Part shown: positions 1 through 9,200 of the stretch, one piece after another | How positions within the stretch are numbered: the stretch's first letter is position 1 | Layout: each line of letters starts with the position of its first letter | From: JAIPFM01 sp964494325 | GTDB taxonomy: Bacteria; Planctomycetota; Phycisphaerae; Sedimentisphaerales; Anaerobacaceae | NCBI GenBank assembly: GCA_964494325.1 | Contig: CAZBTJ010000006.1 | Location: forward strand, 7,288-71,287 | DNA: 64,000 nucleotides | Direction of reading: 5' to 3' | The notes under the pieces: model-generated | Told to the model about the DNA's origin: nothing | Database searches by the model: none | The model's input: only the letters and a program-made list of their open reading frames with translations | Translations under genes and position numbers: made by a program

Positions 1-281
1 CCAATATCCAACACGGAACATCCAATGTCCAAGGAAGGAAGTCGCTTCGCTCCGCCTTTCTCACTCATCCGTTTGCCCCTTTGCCTGGCTCAATGTATCT
101 CCACGAACCCTGGATCAGTGACAGAACCCTGGCATATTCCACGAGATGGTCACGTCCGGTACCACTTCACCCCAGCAAGGCGTCAAGTACCTTGAAGCGG
201 TTGCTACCCTCTTGCTGAGTCAGTGTCTGGCCTGTAAACATATATCATGAGCCCGACTACACTTCAATTATGAATCCACCC
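1..281. other. Noncoding left edge with a short repeat
   Basis: No convincing gene is visible on either strand. The first 35 bases contain a low-complexity stretch (ccaatatcc, ccaatgtcc) similar in style to the AACCAA-type spacer repeats found elsewhere in this window. The rest looks like ordinary intergenic or decayed DNA. Confidence 0.4.
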
Positions 282-313
282 AAAAAAAGCGGGCAGATCT
301 AGGATCTGCCCGC
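282..313 (-). terminator. Rho-independent terminator of the Cys-rich protein gene
   Basis: A perfect 11-bp stem (289-299 with 303-313, GCGGGCAGATC) closes a 3-base loop. Read on the minus strand it is followed by seven T residues (282-288). It sits about 30 bases past the stop codon of the minus-strand gene at 345-743. There is no T-tract in the plus direction. Confidence 0.85.
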
Positions 314-344
314 TGAATGTTGCTTATTATGGATAGGCTGAAGC

Positions 345-743
345 TTAGTTTTGGCCGCATCCACCGCCCATGCCCTGACGCATCATACCCACGCCTTGGC
401 CCATGCCGCAACCTTGGCTGGTTTCACATGCAGCGTCTTTTTCCTTGTCACAGGCCTTTTTGCATTCGCCCGCCTTGGGGCAATTTTCACATTTTTGTCC
501 CTCTTCACATTTTTTCTCACATCCCTCGCATTCCCCGCTGGCTTTTTTGGGACAATCTTCACATTTCTGCTCCTCTTGACATCCGTCCTTACATCCCTGT
601 CCTTGGCCCTGGCATTCACCCTGGCCCTTTTCACACATGGCAGCCTTGGGACAGCTGGACTTCGAATTGGTTGTCTGAGCCACAAGAGGAATGATTCCAA
701 TGGCTGCAACTACAACGGCAATAATGATAATTGAACGTTTCAT
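345..743 (-). CDS. Small secreted Cys-rich protein
   Basis: A 132-residue protein that I cannot assign to a named family. Residues 1-22 form a clear Sec signal peptide ending in VAQT. The mature part is dominated by spaced Cys pairs in Lys/Glu-rich sequence (repeated CEDCP, CEGCEKKCEEG, CENCP units, some near-duplicates of each other) and ends in a Gly/Met/Gln tail (GCGMGQGVGMM...). About 20 cysteines suggest metal binding or a heavily disulphide-bonded envelope protein; this is inference. A good ribosome site (AAGGAG) lies upstream of the ATG, and a strong terminator follows. It is divergent from the DUF4405 gene and near an ECF sigma / metal-sensor operon, which supports a metal or redox-stress role. 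The repeats also create long shadow frames on the other strand. Confidence 0.75.
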   Translation of the reverse strand: MKRSIIIIAVVVAAIGIIPLVAQTTNSKSSCPKAAMCEKGQGECQGQGQGCKDGCQEEQKCEDCPKKASGECEGCEKKCEEGQKCENCPKAGECKKACDKEKDAACETSQGCGMGQGVGMMRQGMGGGCGQN

Positions 744-926
744 AAAATATCTCCTTGGTTTACAGTATAGTATTTGATTACGTTTTCAAATATTACCGTT
801 TAAACGCCCCAATACCCTACCCCCTGCGTTTTTTTCATAAACAAAACTATTTTTTTCGCAGGGCAGCCTTATGGCCTACGTTTATCAGGTGTATACTCAA
901 TTTAACCACATAATCAGGAGTACAAA

Positions 927-1793
927 ATGTCACAGGCCACACAAACCAGTTTCAATTGGCGGGGTTTCACCTCCATCACAACAGCCCTCTCGTTTCTGGG
1001 CCTGGCCTTTACGGGTATGGTCCTCTTTTTTGTGCCACCAGGTCGGATTGCCAACTGGACCGGCTGGACCTATGCAGGTCTTACCAAACATCAATGGACC
1101 GGGCTGCATGTCTGGTTCAGCATCCTGTTTGTGGCAATCTGCGTGGTTCACATATTCTTTAACTGGAAGTGCCTGTTAAACTATTTCAAGGACAAAACCC
1201 ACCAACATTTTGCCCTGAGGTGGGAATGGGTCGCGTCTGCGGGGCTTTGCATTCTCCTTTTGGTGGGCACAATCAGAGATTTCGGTCCATTCGCGTCAGT
1301 CCTGGCCTGGCAAGAGTCTATTAAAACATCGTATGATCGCCTGCCTGAACAGGCACCTATTCCCCATGCAGAACTGCTCACACTCAGCGAACTTGCCAAA
1401 AAGGTTGAGGGCGTGGATGCTGCCACATTGGAAGCCAATCTCAAGGCCAAAGGTACTGAATTAAACACCCCGAACGAGACCATCGGAGACATGGCTCAAC
1501 GCACCGGAAAAACTCCGTCAGAAGTCTATCAATTGGCCATTGGCGAAGTCCGTGTACCAGGGCAAGGGCAGGGACAGGGGCAGGGCGGTGGCCGAGGTGA
1601 ACACGGTGGTGGTATTCAGCGATTTGGGCAGATGACACTATCTGAGTACTGCAAACAAACAGGTCTTGATCTGGCAACAGCCACAGATAAGCTCAAACAG
1701 GCAGGATTAACAGTCTCAGACACCATGGTCATGCGAGACATTGCAGTATCAGGCGGACTGCACCCCTCTGACCTCCGTGGTATATTGGAATAG
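927..1793 (+). CDS. DUF4405-type membrane cytochrome b-like protein
   Basis: A 288-residue membrane protein. TM segments lie at about 13-36, 58-78 and 101-118. The core 'HQWTGLHVWF...HIFFNW' (His55, His61, His75) matches the DUF4405 family, related to cytochrome b561-like proteins in which such histidines can ligate haem. From about residue 120 there is an extracytoplasmic tail with a Gly/Gln-rich linker (about 211-228) and two helical segments that resemble each other: 'IGDMAQRTGKTPSEVYQLA' and 'MTLSEYCKQTGLDLATATDKL'. These look like a duplicated helix-turn-helix-like fold. SD sequence CAGGAG precedes the ATG. The gene is convergent with the metal-sensor operon. The haem role is inferred from the family and the histidines. 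Confidence 0.7.
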   Translation: MSQATQTSFNWRGFTSITTALSFLGLAFTGMVLFFVPPGRIANWTGWTYAGLTKHQWTGLHVWFSILFVAICVVHIFFNWKCLLNYFKDKTHQHFALRWEWVASAGLCILLLVGTIRDFGPFASVLAWQESIKTSYDRLPEQAPIPHAELLTLSELAKKVEGVDAATLEANLKAKGTELNTPNETIGDMAQRTGKTPSEVYQLAIGEVRVPGQGQGQGQGGGRGEHGGGIQRFGQMTLSEYCKQTGLDLATATDKLKQAGLTVSDTMVMRDIAVSGGLHPSDLRGILE

Positions 1794-1824
1794 TCCGAAG
1801 TGGCAAATGATAAAGCAGAATAGC

Positions 1825-1843
1825 AGGCCCTGTCATGGGGCCT
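1825..1843. terminator. Possible shared terminator hairpin between convergent genes
   Basis: A 6-bp stem AGGCCC/GGGCCT with a 7-base loop lies between the convergent DUF4405 and metal-sensor genes. The T-richness downstream is weak, so function is uncertain. Confidence 0.35.
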
Positions 1844-1859
1844 TCTATCATTGAAGAGT

Positions 1860-2699
1860 CTAGCATCCATGCTTGGAGAGCCCGATCAGACGCTGCTGTT
1901 GATCGGCGGTCAGTAGAGATCTGATGCTTATCACGTAATCTATGGTATGCTGTTCGAATGCTGTCCTCGCAGCAATAAAAGATTCAAGGGCCTGCTCGAT
2001 AGATTCTGCAGAACTTTGAGTGTCTTGAAGTAGGCTGGACAAGGCTACATGAGCGAGCCTCACCTGTGTCATAAAATCAAGACACTCTGTCTCGAAGTTG
2101 GGCGCGATTTGATTGATGGTTTCCTGCTGTGCTTCCGTTAATGATAAGGCTGGAGCCAGAGCACCCTGTCCGTGCATCTGCCGGTGTCGCATGCCCATCA
2201 TCCCCATACCCCCGCCAGGCCCCATGCCGGGTCCCATCCCCCTGCCAGGCCCCATACCCATACCAGAACCTCGACCTTCGCCACATCGCATGGCATTTGA
2301 ACAGAGTGCCTTGAGACGAGCGCCTTGACTGACATCGGCAAACTCCCTCATCACCAAAAGGTGACGCAGCGAACGCCGCATGAGCGCGTGGTGTGCCTCC
2401 AGAACCAATTGAGCCTGGTCAGAAAGGGCCTCATCCGAAGTTTGCGCATCGGCCACCAAGGTGGCCATGACCAAGCGTGCCTCGTAAAGTGTCAGAAATA
2501 GAGCCTGAGCCTCTTCACGAAAGTTCGGGTCTTTGCCGCGGATGTTGCGGCATTGTTGTCTGGACAAATCAAGCCATTGCCGGGCACAGTCCATGGGCCT
2601 GTGATCAGCTGATAAGAGATTCCTGCGAACGGCATAGCTCGTAACACCTGCCGCCAGCACCACACCTAGCAACCCAAGATGAAAGAGTTTTCGAGCCAT
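1860..2699 (-). CDS. Duplicated periplasmic heavy-metal sensor (Spy/CnrX-like)
   Basis: A 279-residue protein with an N-terminal signal anchor (about 5-23). Two mostly helical halves of about 110 and 95 residues are separated by a Gly/Met/His linker at about 140-180 (repeated GMGPG, then GMMGMRHRQMHGQG). Each half has the amphipathic, Gln/Glu/Leu-rich helices typical of periplasmic metal sensors of the Spy/CpxP/CnrX type. In that family the protein senses metal or misfolded protein and controls an ECF sigma factor through its anti-sigma partner. The Met/His linker is a plausible Cu or Ni ligand region; this is inference. The start codon lies four bases past the anti-sigma stop, so the two are almost certainly co-transcribed and translationally coupled. 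Confidence 0.7.
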   Translation of the reverse strand: MARKLFHLGLLGVVLAAGVTSYAVRRNLLSADHRPMDCARQWLDLSRQQCRNIRGKDPNFREEAQALFLTLYEARLVMATLVADAQTSDEALSDQAQLVLEAHHALMRRSLRHLLVMREFADVSQGARLKALCSNAMRCGEGRGSGMGMGPGRGMGPGMGPGGGMGMMGMRHRQMHGQGALAPALSLTEAQQETINQIAPNFETECLDFMTQVRLAHVALSSLLQDTQSSAESIEQALESFIAARTAFEQHTIDYVISIRSLLTADQQQRLIGLSKHGC

Positions 2700-2703
2700 G
2701 ATT

Positions 2704-3117
2704 CTACTCCTGCCCCTCTTCCAACAACGGCGATGTCCAGCCCGTGGAAGAGTTCAAGGTCAGTACGTCCAGATACATAGCTTCAGTCACCTGCTGGTCT
2801 GAGACAGGGTGGGCTGTGGTTTGCCCCAGCCAGGACCCTACACCCACGCCGATAATAATGGACGCGGCAATACGGATCAGGGCCCTGGGCTGCTGTAGGA
2901 AGATAGGAGCATCGGCCTGAACCTTGCTCATAATTCGATTTGTCAAGTCAATATCGGGCGAATCCACAGCCCATTGGCCCAACACATCCCAGGGCTCCTT
3001 CAAGGATTGGAGCCTCTGAGCGCATGACTCGCAACCGGCCACATGGTCTGTTAAATCCCGGTCCAGGGTTGGCTGGGCCAGTATATTGAGTAATTGTTTG
3101 TCAGTTAGATGGTCCAT
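2704..3117 (-). CDS. Zinc-type anti-sigma factor
   Basis: A 137-residue membrane protein. The N-terminal cytoplasmic part carries the ZAS signature HxxxCxxC (DHVAGCESCAQRL, about residues 24-36), known to bind zinc and hold an ECF sigma factor. One TM segment (about 80-100, ALIRIAASIIIGVGVGSWLG) is followed by a short periplasmic tail. It lies directly downstream of the ECF sigma gene and upstream of the periplasmic metal sensor, the order expected for a sensor / anti-sigma / sigma relay as in cnrYXH. Its target is inferred to be the adjacent sigma factor. Confidence 0.85.
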   Translation of the reverse strand: MDHLTDKQLLNILAQPTLDRDLTDHVAGCESCAQRLQSLKEPWDVLGQWAVDSPDIDLTNRIMSKVQADAPIFLQQPRALIRIAASIIIGVGVGSWLGQTTAHPVSDQQVTEAMYLDVLTLNSSTGWTSPLLEEGQE

Positions 3118-3136
3118 ATGATCACGTCTTTTCTAT

Positions 3137-3736
3137 TTAAACGACTGTCTTGCCGGATTCCTGCGATTTATTTGTCGATTTATCAGAAAATGCGGCCAGC
3201 CCCTGCCTCAACTTGCGATAGGCCCTGACCAGCAGAGATTCTATGGCAGACACGCTGGCATCCATAATGTCTGTAATCTGCCCGTGCGAATGCCCTTCAA
3301 AACGGTGGAGAATGACTGCCAGACGCTCGCGTTCACTCAATTGGTCCAGGGCCTCGTAAACGGCCTGCTGCAATTCTTTCACTTCCTGGGCATGCTGCGG
3401 ATTGCCCTCTGACGACACGTCCCCTGCCAGGGCGTCATCCGACAGCTTCGCACGCCGCTGAAGCTTGCGCAATTCATCCATACACAGATTGACCACAATC
3501 CGATAAAACCAGGTGCTGAACTTCGCATCCGGCCTGTATTGGGGGGCCGCTCGATTCACACGTAAAAAGGCCTCCTGCACCACATCCTCTGCCAGATGCC
3601 AGTCCCCCACCGACCGAAACGCCAGGTGCAGCGCCCGTTGCTGATGGCGACGAACCAGCTCGGCCAAGGCCTGGGTACGTCCCTTGCCAACCTCGAGTAC
3701 CAATTGCTCGTCAGATTTCAATCGCCACGTGGTCAT
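3137..3736 (-). CDS. ECF-type RNA polymerase sigma factor
   Basis: A sigma-70 family protein of about 199 residues. Region 2 is clear (LAELVRRHQQRALHLAFRSV, then DVVQEAFLRV and KFSTWFYRIVVNLCMDELRK), and so is region 4 (LSERERLAVILHRFEGHSH and the helix-turn-helix SAIESLLVRAYRKLRQ). The open frame extends 32 codons upstream, but homology begins near MTTWRLKSDEQL, so the ATG at 3736 is chosen. A GTG five codons earlier, 10 bases after AAAGG, is an alternative. It heads the operon with the anti-sigma factor and the metal sensor and probably autoregulates it. Confidence 0.88.
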   Translation of the reverse strand: MTTWRLKSDEQLVLEVGKGRTQALAELVRRHQQRALHLAFRSVGDWHLAEDVVQEAFLRVNRAAPQYRPDAKFSTWFYRIVVNLCMDELRKLQRRAKLSDDALAGDVSSEGNPQHAQEVKELQQAVYEALDQLSERERLAVILHRFEGHSHGQITDIMDASVSAIESLLVRAYRKLRQGLAAFSDKSTNKSQESGKTVV

Positions 3737-3836
3737 ACCATACTTTATCACAAGCAAGACGCCTTTGCCACCCCAAGGCTCGCTGCAGATAGGCCCGCTC
3801 AATTTGTACAGATCTCCGGGCCAAAACGACAAATAA

Positions 3837-3872
3837 ACCCCTGCGCTCCTTAAACCTAAGCTGCACAGGGGT
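3837..3872 (-). terminator. Terminator-like hairpin after the beta-helix protein gene
   Basis: The arms ACCCCTGCGC (3837-3846) and GCACAGGGGT (3863-3872) pair with one mismatch. On the minus strand the hairpin is followed by TTTATTTG. It lies between the beta-helix protein stop and the ECF sigma gene, where a terminator for the former is expected. Confidence 0.5.
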
Positions 3873-3904
3873 AGTTTTCCTGATTTAATTATGAGTAAAC
3901 TGGC

Positions 3905-6190
3905 TTAAGGACTCAGAGACCGGCTGGCCTGAACAGTCCCTCCAAACACACCAAGATTACATCTATCTCCACTGGGTTCTGTTTCCAGAAAGTCATCAGA
4001 ATTTGGATCTGCCATATCAATCAATGGGCTGGTGACAGCATCAAGCACCCAGACCATTTCATTGGGATCATAACGCCCAGCCTCTGACTGCGGATGATAA
4101 TCGCCTGGCAACCAGATGTCATCAACGATCTCTACAGTGTCATTAGTATCCCAGATACCTTCGAGTGCAAATAAGGGATCAACATTGATGATTTGGTCAC
4201 CTTCGATACCCCCCTCTACCAAGCAATAGTTGAAAAGCCCGGCCTCTCCAGACTCAATGTAAACAGTATCAGGCACATTATTCCATAGCACGCAATTGAC
4301 CAGAGAAGGAATACTATCCCAACTTATCAATCCTCCTGTATTAGGATCAAAACCGTTATTGGCAATTGTACAGTTGATTATATCAGCCAAGCTATTATTC
4401 AGCATAACGCCACCGCCGAGATTACCAGATACCAAACAATGTGAAATGGTTGGGCTGGCATCATCACAGAGAAGCCCCAAACCCACGCTTCCTGAAAGCG
4501 ACAATCCTGACAATACACTGTTAGCATCTTGACCTCTATTTATTGTGATAGCGGGCACCTGGCCAACAGGCGTAATCGTAGGCAGCCCCATATAATTGCT
4601 ATCCACGAGCCATTGCCCTTGGATCTGTAATTGCTTATACCCAAAATTCACACTCTCTTCATAAAGACCTGCGCCAACAATGATTGTCACGTCATCCAGA
4701 GCCACGTCAATTGCATCCTGGATAGACTGCCAAGGTCGTTCTTCGGACCCATTAGGCACAGGGACATTGGCGTCGGGGTCATTGGGATCTGGGGCATTGA
4801 CATAAATGGGGTCCAGTGCACTGACAAAATTTGCACACAGAGTCAGAGTGCTGTCCACATACACTGTTGTAGCCAAAGCATTCGAATCTGCAACATATCC
4901 AGCATCCACAGCAGTACCTGTCCATCCCAAGAAAAGACTGTTCCCATCCATTGGCTCGGCTTCAACCGGCACAGTGGCTTGGTAGACACAGCCATGAATT
5001 CCTTCGCCAGGCACAATGACAGATCCACACAATGTGGACGATATAATCAGTTGTGGCAGAGTTGCATTGGTAAAGATAATCTCCTCTCCAGAGCCAATGC
5101 CGGCAGGGTTTTGGGCCTGAGGAATCACATGATAGTCAGCTCCCGGCTCCAGGTTTTCCATTAACTCGGAAAAAGACCACGATGTTCTCAGAGAATCCAC
5201 CCAAGGTGTACATTCTTCTCCTGCCCCTTCTTTCCAGTATTTAAAGCGCGTTTGACAGGCAATCCCACCGTCATTCTCAATAAAACCTCTAAAAAGAACT
5301 CGAGGAGGATCCAGATCGTAAATTGACACGGTCTTTATTTTTGGCGTCCGTACAAACTTGGCAATTAACGTATAATCTGAATCTACCAGTACGGTCGTGG
5401 TCTCAGCCAAAGGATTGGCGACCTTGCCCGCGTCCACAGCAGTACCGATCCATTCATAGAAAATAATATTATCTGTCCACCCATACTGACGGGAATAGTC
5501 TTCGGCCTTTGCTGTAATGGGCACAGTACTGTAAGCGGCACTATCATATTGAATATACTCATATTTTCCCTCTCCGGGCGTCACCACACTGCCCCAGAGA
5601 GTAGAGCCTATCAATAGACTATGCTTGGCCTGAGCGTCCATTCCTGTGGAGTCATGCGATAACACGTCACCAAACGTGGCTATCAAACCAGCCACAAGGG
5701 GCTCCAAAGTGTCGGAATCCAGAATACTAAAGACGAGTTGATCTAAACCGAACGGCCCACTTGTCACACTTGCCACAATGTCGTACACAAATGAAAGCAT
5801 GCCATTTTCGGATCCTTCAAAATCTGCAAATGTAAATGTGGGAGTGACCAGAGGATCTTCATCAATCCGAAGCACATAGTTCCCTGCGCCATTGAGGTTC
5901 CCTTCCACAGCATTCACACTTCCTGGATTCAAGCTGGTATCAAACATACCTGGCGTTCCACTCTCAAAACCCTCACCCATCCAGCCAAAGAACACATCAT
6001 CCAGCAACACCCAGGAATCCCCAATCACACCGGAATTGTCATACAAAGCCACTTCCAACTGAAAATCAGCACCATTAAGACCTGACAGGTCAATAAAGAT
6101 GTTATTCGGATCGGCAATAACGATCGGCGAAATAACGGCGGTACAGAACAAAACGCACAAAAATCTGCGAAGTAATTTATTCATAATCAT
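3905..6190 (-). CDS. Secreted protein with InlB-like repeats and a right-handed beta-helix
   Basis: A 761-residue exported protein with signal peptide 1-26. Residues about 30-185 resemble a carbohydrate-binding or PEP-CTERM-like beta-sandwich. Two copies of a divergent InlB B-type repeat follow (about 192-280 and 382-457); each contains a W-x-GTAVDAG-x-V motif and ends in LxxNF/LIAKF. A fibronectin-III-like stretch (about 281-378) lies between them. Residues about 460-690 form a DUF1565/parallel beta-helix (RPWQSIQDAIDVA, then short repeats such as ISHCLVSGN and IINCTIANNG). The C-terminus has the GDRCNLGVFGGTVQASRS ending common in planctomycete beta-helix proteins. AGGAG lies six bases before the first ATG. 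It follows the PKD protein by 76 bases, so co-transcription is possible. Probable surface or secreted polysaccharide-binding protein; no catalytic residues were recognised. Confidence 0.75.
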   Translation of the reverse strand: MIMNKLLRRFLCVLFCTAVISPIVIADPNNIFIDLSGLNGADFQLEVALYDNSGVIGDSWVLLDDVFFGWMGEGFESGTPGMFDTSLNPGSVNAVEGNLNGAGNYVLRIDEDPLVTPTFTFADFEGSENGMLSFVYDIVASVTSGPFGLDQLVFSILDSDTLEPLVAGLIATFGDVLSHDSTGMDAQAKHSLLIGSTLWGSVVTPGEGKYEYIQYDSAAYSTVPITAKAEDYSRQYGWTDNIIFYEWIGTAVDAGKVANPLAETTTVLVDSDYTLIAKFVRTPKIKTVSIYDLDPPRVLFRGFIENDGGIACQTRFKYWKEGAGEECTPWVDSLRTSWSFSELMENLEPGADYHVIPQAQNPAGIGSGEEIIFTNATLPQLIISSTLCGSVIVPGEGIHGCVYQATVPVEAEPMDGNSLFLGWTGTAVDAGYVADSNALATTVYVDSTLTLCANFVSALDPIYVNAPDPNDPDANVPVPNGSEERPWQSIQDAIDVALDDVTIIVGAGLYEESVNFGYKQLQIQGQWLVDSNYMGLPTITPVGQVPAITINRGQDANSVLSGLSLSGSVGLGLLCDDASPTISHCLVSGNLGGGVMLNNSLADIINCTIANNGFDPNTGGLISWDSIPSLVNCVLWNNVPDTVYIESGEAGLFNYCLVEGGIEGDQIINVDPLFALEGIWDTNDTVEIVDDIWLPGDYHPQSEAGRYDPNEMVWVLDAVTSPLIDMADPNSDDFLETEPSGDRCNLGVFGGTVQASRSLSP

Positions 6191-6266
6191 AATGTTCTCC
6201 TGTTATGTATTTATTTCACGTATCCAAATATATTCGATCTCGTGGCATCTTTCTGCCAACCATGAT

Positions 6267-9200
6267 TTAGTGTGCTAGACCATATACCGTTGCTGTGAAG
6301 GTGAATCGCTCACGTGCAGGATTCGCAAAGAAAACTCGCGTGTTAACCGTTTCACCAGGAGACAACTCACCCTCTTCCAGCAAACTGGTAATATCATAAA
6401 AAGGATGGCCATCTTGGGTCATTCCGTCAGAATTAACAAGAGTCACCGCCAACGTACTGATTGATTTGACCGCAAATCGTACAGGTGTACTAATGACCTG
6501 ATTCGAGATATTGCTTAAGGTCACTGTAACACTTGACTGATCAGTTGCCCGTAAATGCCTTAATTCACTGAAAGAGATCTCAACCAGATCACTTATATCC
6601 CCTGCATAGATCAGAACCGTTTCTGTATCCGTATCCTGGAACCCGTCGTCATCTATTGTTCGCAACTTGACGAGACCCGCATGCTCTACCCACCATACGT
6701 GTGTGCAGACAGGATCAACCGTACTAAAATCGTATATACCGTCGTTATCCCAGTCCCACTCGTACAGGACAATACTGCTATCAGAATCATGGGAATTGCT
6801 GGCGTCAAAAGAAACCGCCTCTCCAGTATTGCCCTGATAAGGACCACCGGCATCGGCCACTCGAGGAACACCACTCATCTCGACCAAGGCAGTGTCCGTA
6901 TCGATAAATCCCTGATTGTCAGAAACCCTTAACCTGATGTTACCCGTGAATTTGCTACTCCATGTGTGCGAACAGGTTGCCTGAGCAGTACTGTAATCGT
7001 ATGTACCATCACTCTCCCAATCCCATTCATACAAGACAATACTTCCATCAAGATCATAAGACTTTGACGCGTCAAGGATGATTGGAATCCCTGCCATTCC
7101 CTGATAGGGACCATCAGCATCAGCCACTGGAAGAACCCAATCCACTATTGTCACAGTTGTGTATTCATCCTCATACTTACCGAAACTATCCATCACACGA
7201 AGGCCAATGTCATAAACTGTGCCAATAACCGCACCAACAGTAATTGCCGGCGTACTACTCAGGCTATCGCTAAAGTCGCCATCGTGATTAAGATCCCAGG
7301 CATAGGTAATACTGTCACCAGGATCCAGATCACTGGAGCCTGTGCCATTCAATGTGATCGTCGAACCGGGTAATGCGGTATAGGGTCCCCCGGGATTCGA
7401 TGTGGGAGTGTGATTGCCAATCTCAACCGTTGAATAATCAACATCAGAACAGCTGTCATAATGGACCCCTTTGATGTCTGAAGGCGCATCTGTCACCCTC
7501 AATCCAATGACACCTTTGTAGACAATATTCCATATCCATTCCGGCTTTACACCCACAGCATCAGAAGACTGCCCAAAGCAATCATTGTCGTCTGTTCCAA
7601 ACAGACCATCATTGTCAAGATCCCATTCATAACTGATGATCTCATTGTCAGGATCCCTGGACTTAGATCCATCCAGCATAACCGGTACGCCAATCCAGCC
7701 CATGTAAGGGCCACCGGCAAAGGCATGAGGGCAATGAGGCGGCTCGTGCACATCAACTTGGCAGACCGTTATATCCGTCAATCCGCCAGAGGGATTGTCA
7801 TCAATGACTCGAAGGGTCACTGGATAAAGCCCTATCCAGGGAAAACCACCAGGAATGGAGGCTGTGGGACCAACTATTTCAAAAACACCATCATTGTCCA
7901 AGTCCCATTCATAACTGACAATACTCCGAGCACTGTCTGGATGGTACGAACAGGTCCCATCCAAATTAATATCTTGATTGAGCATATATTCCTGCTCATC
8001 ATCATCGCAAATAACAGCCACTGGCGGAATAATAGTCACACCTTTTAACAGAACCAGAACTCGCCAGCCAGTACAGAAAGCATCTCTAACTGGATTAGGA
8101 CCGGATATATCATCCCAACTGCCATCTGCCTGCTGAGTCGCCACACAATAAGAAGCCAAACCCTGCTGTGATTGGCCTAAAGGCGTGGAATACCAATCGA
8201 AGCTATTGGCGTCTTGTCCGGGAGGAACGGCAGCATAATTATACTCGGTAATTTTCGCAATATCAGGTTGACGACACGCCTTCATGACACCATACATACC
8301 GTAACTATTTCCGTGCAGTTTGGTGTAATTCCAACTACCTCCATTATCATTCCAATGACGATATATGAACCCGATCGCCGATTCCACCTTGGAGTCTGTC
8401 AGAGGTGTGCCCAGAAACTTATGGCAGATGATGCCAGCAGCAGCTTTTGTCACATTCAAATAAGATGTTGGAGAGGCATAGCCAAAAGCTCCGTGATTAC
8501 TGTTTGCACCGGTATATTGCAAAGCATTCAAATATAAAGCCAATTCGTCACGCACAAACTGAGGTACATTGGCATCCATGTTGTCTTCGGCAGCTGTCAT
8601 TCCCAAAGGCGGCCATTGTGCTGTGGACATATCTGCATTACCATAGTTGGCGTGATATCGCCATCCTCCCCGATGATAAGAGGATGATGACTCAACCTGT
8701 CCCCAGGCAAAAAAATCCACCATATCCTGAACAATGTCTTTATAGAATCTTCCATACACGTTGGCTCCACCTACACCTGCAATGTTGTTACCTGCACCGC
8801 TACTGGCCAGTGCAGTCAGACATATACCGCCTATATAGGTCTGACGACTGTCAGAAAGATTTGAGCTGTAGTTAGTTACTAAGCCAATGCCATTACCATT
8901 TGTGTCCGGATCACCAGCCGACTGCACACCAATATTAAAAGAATAGGTGTGAGTGAGTAGATAATTCAATGCTCGCTGCACTGTTTCAACATAGGGATCA
9001 CTGTCATAATCTTTGTTCACTTTGCTGCCTTGAAGCTGAAATGCATCCACTGCAACGCCTGTGGATGCAATGTGATAGCCATATTGTGTATCTGTCCAAT
9101 ATCCGTAGGGCTGCGCATATCCAGGACTGCCACCGCCATAGGTTGCACGATTAAGATGTGTGTGCAGATACCAGAGTCCCTCTTCAATGGCCATGTTAAT

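Noticed and set aside
351..734. Plus-strand frame antisense to the Cys-rich protein
   Set aside because: The repeats in the real gene create open complementary frames. The minus-strand frame has the signal peptide, ribosome site and terminator.
871..1179. 102-residue plus-strand frame
   Set aside because: It is out of frame with the DUF4405 gene, which has TM segments, conserved histidines and a ribosome site.
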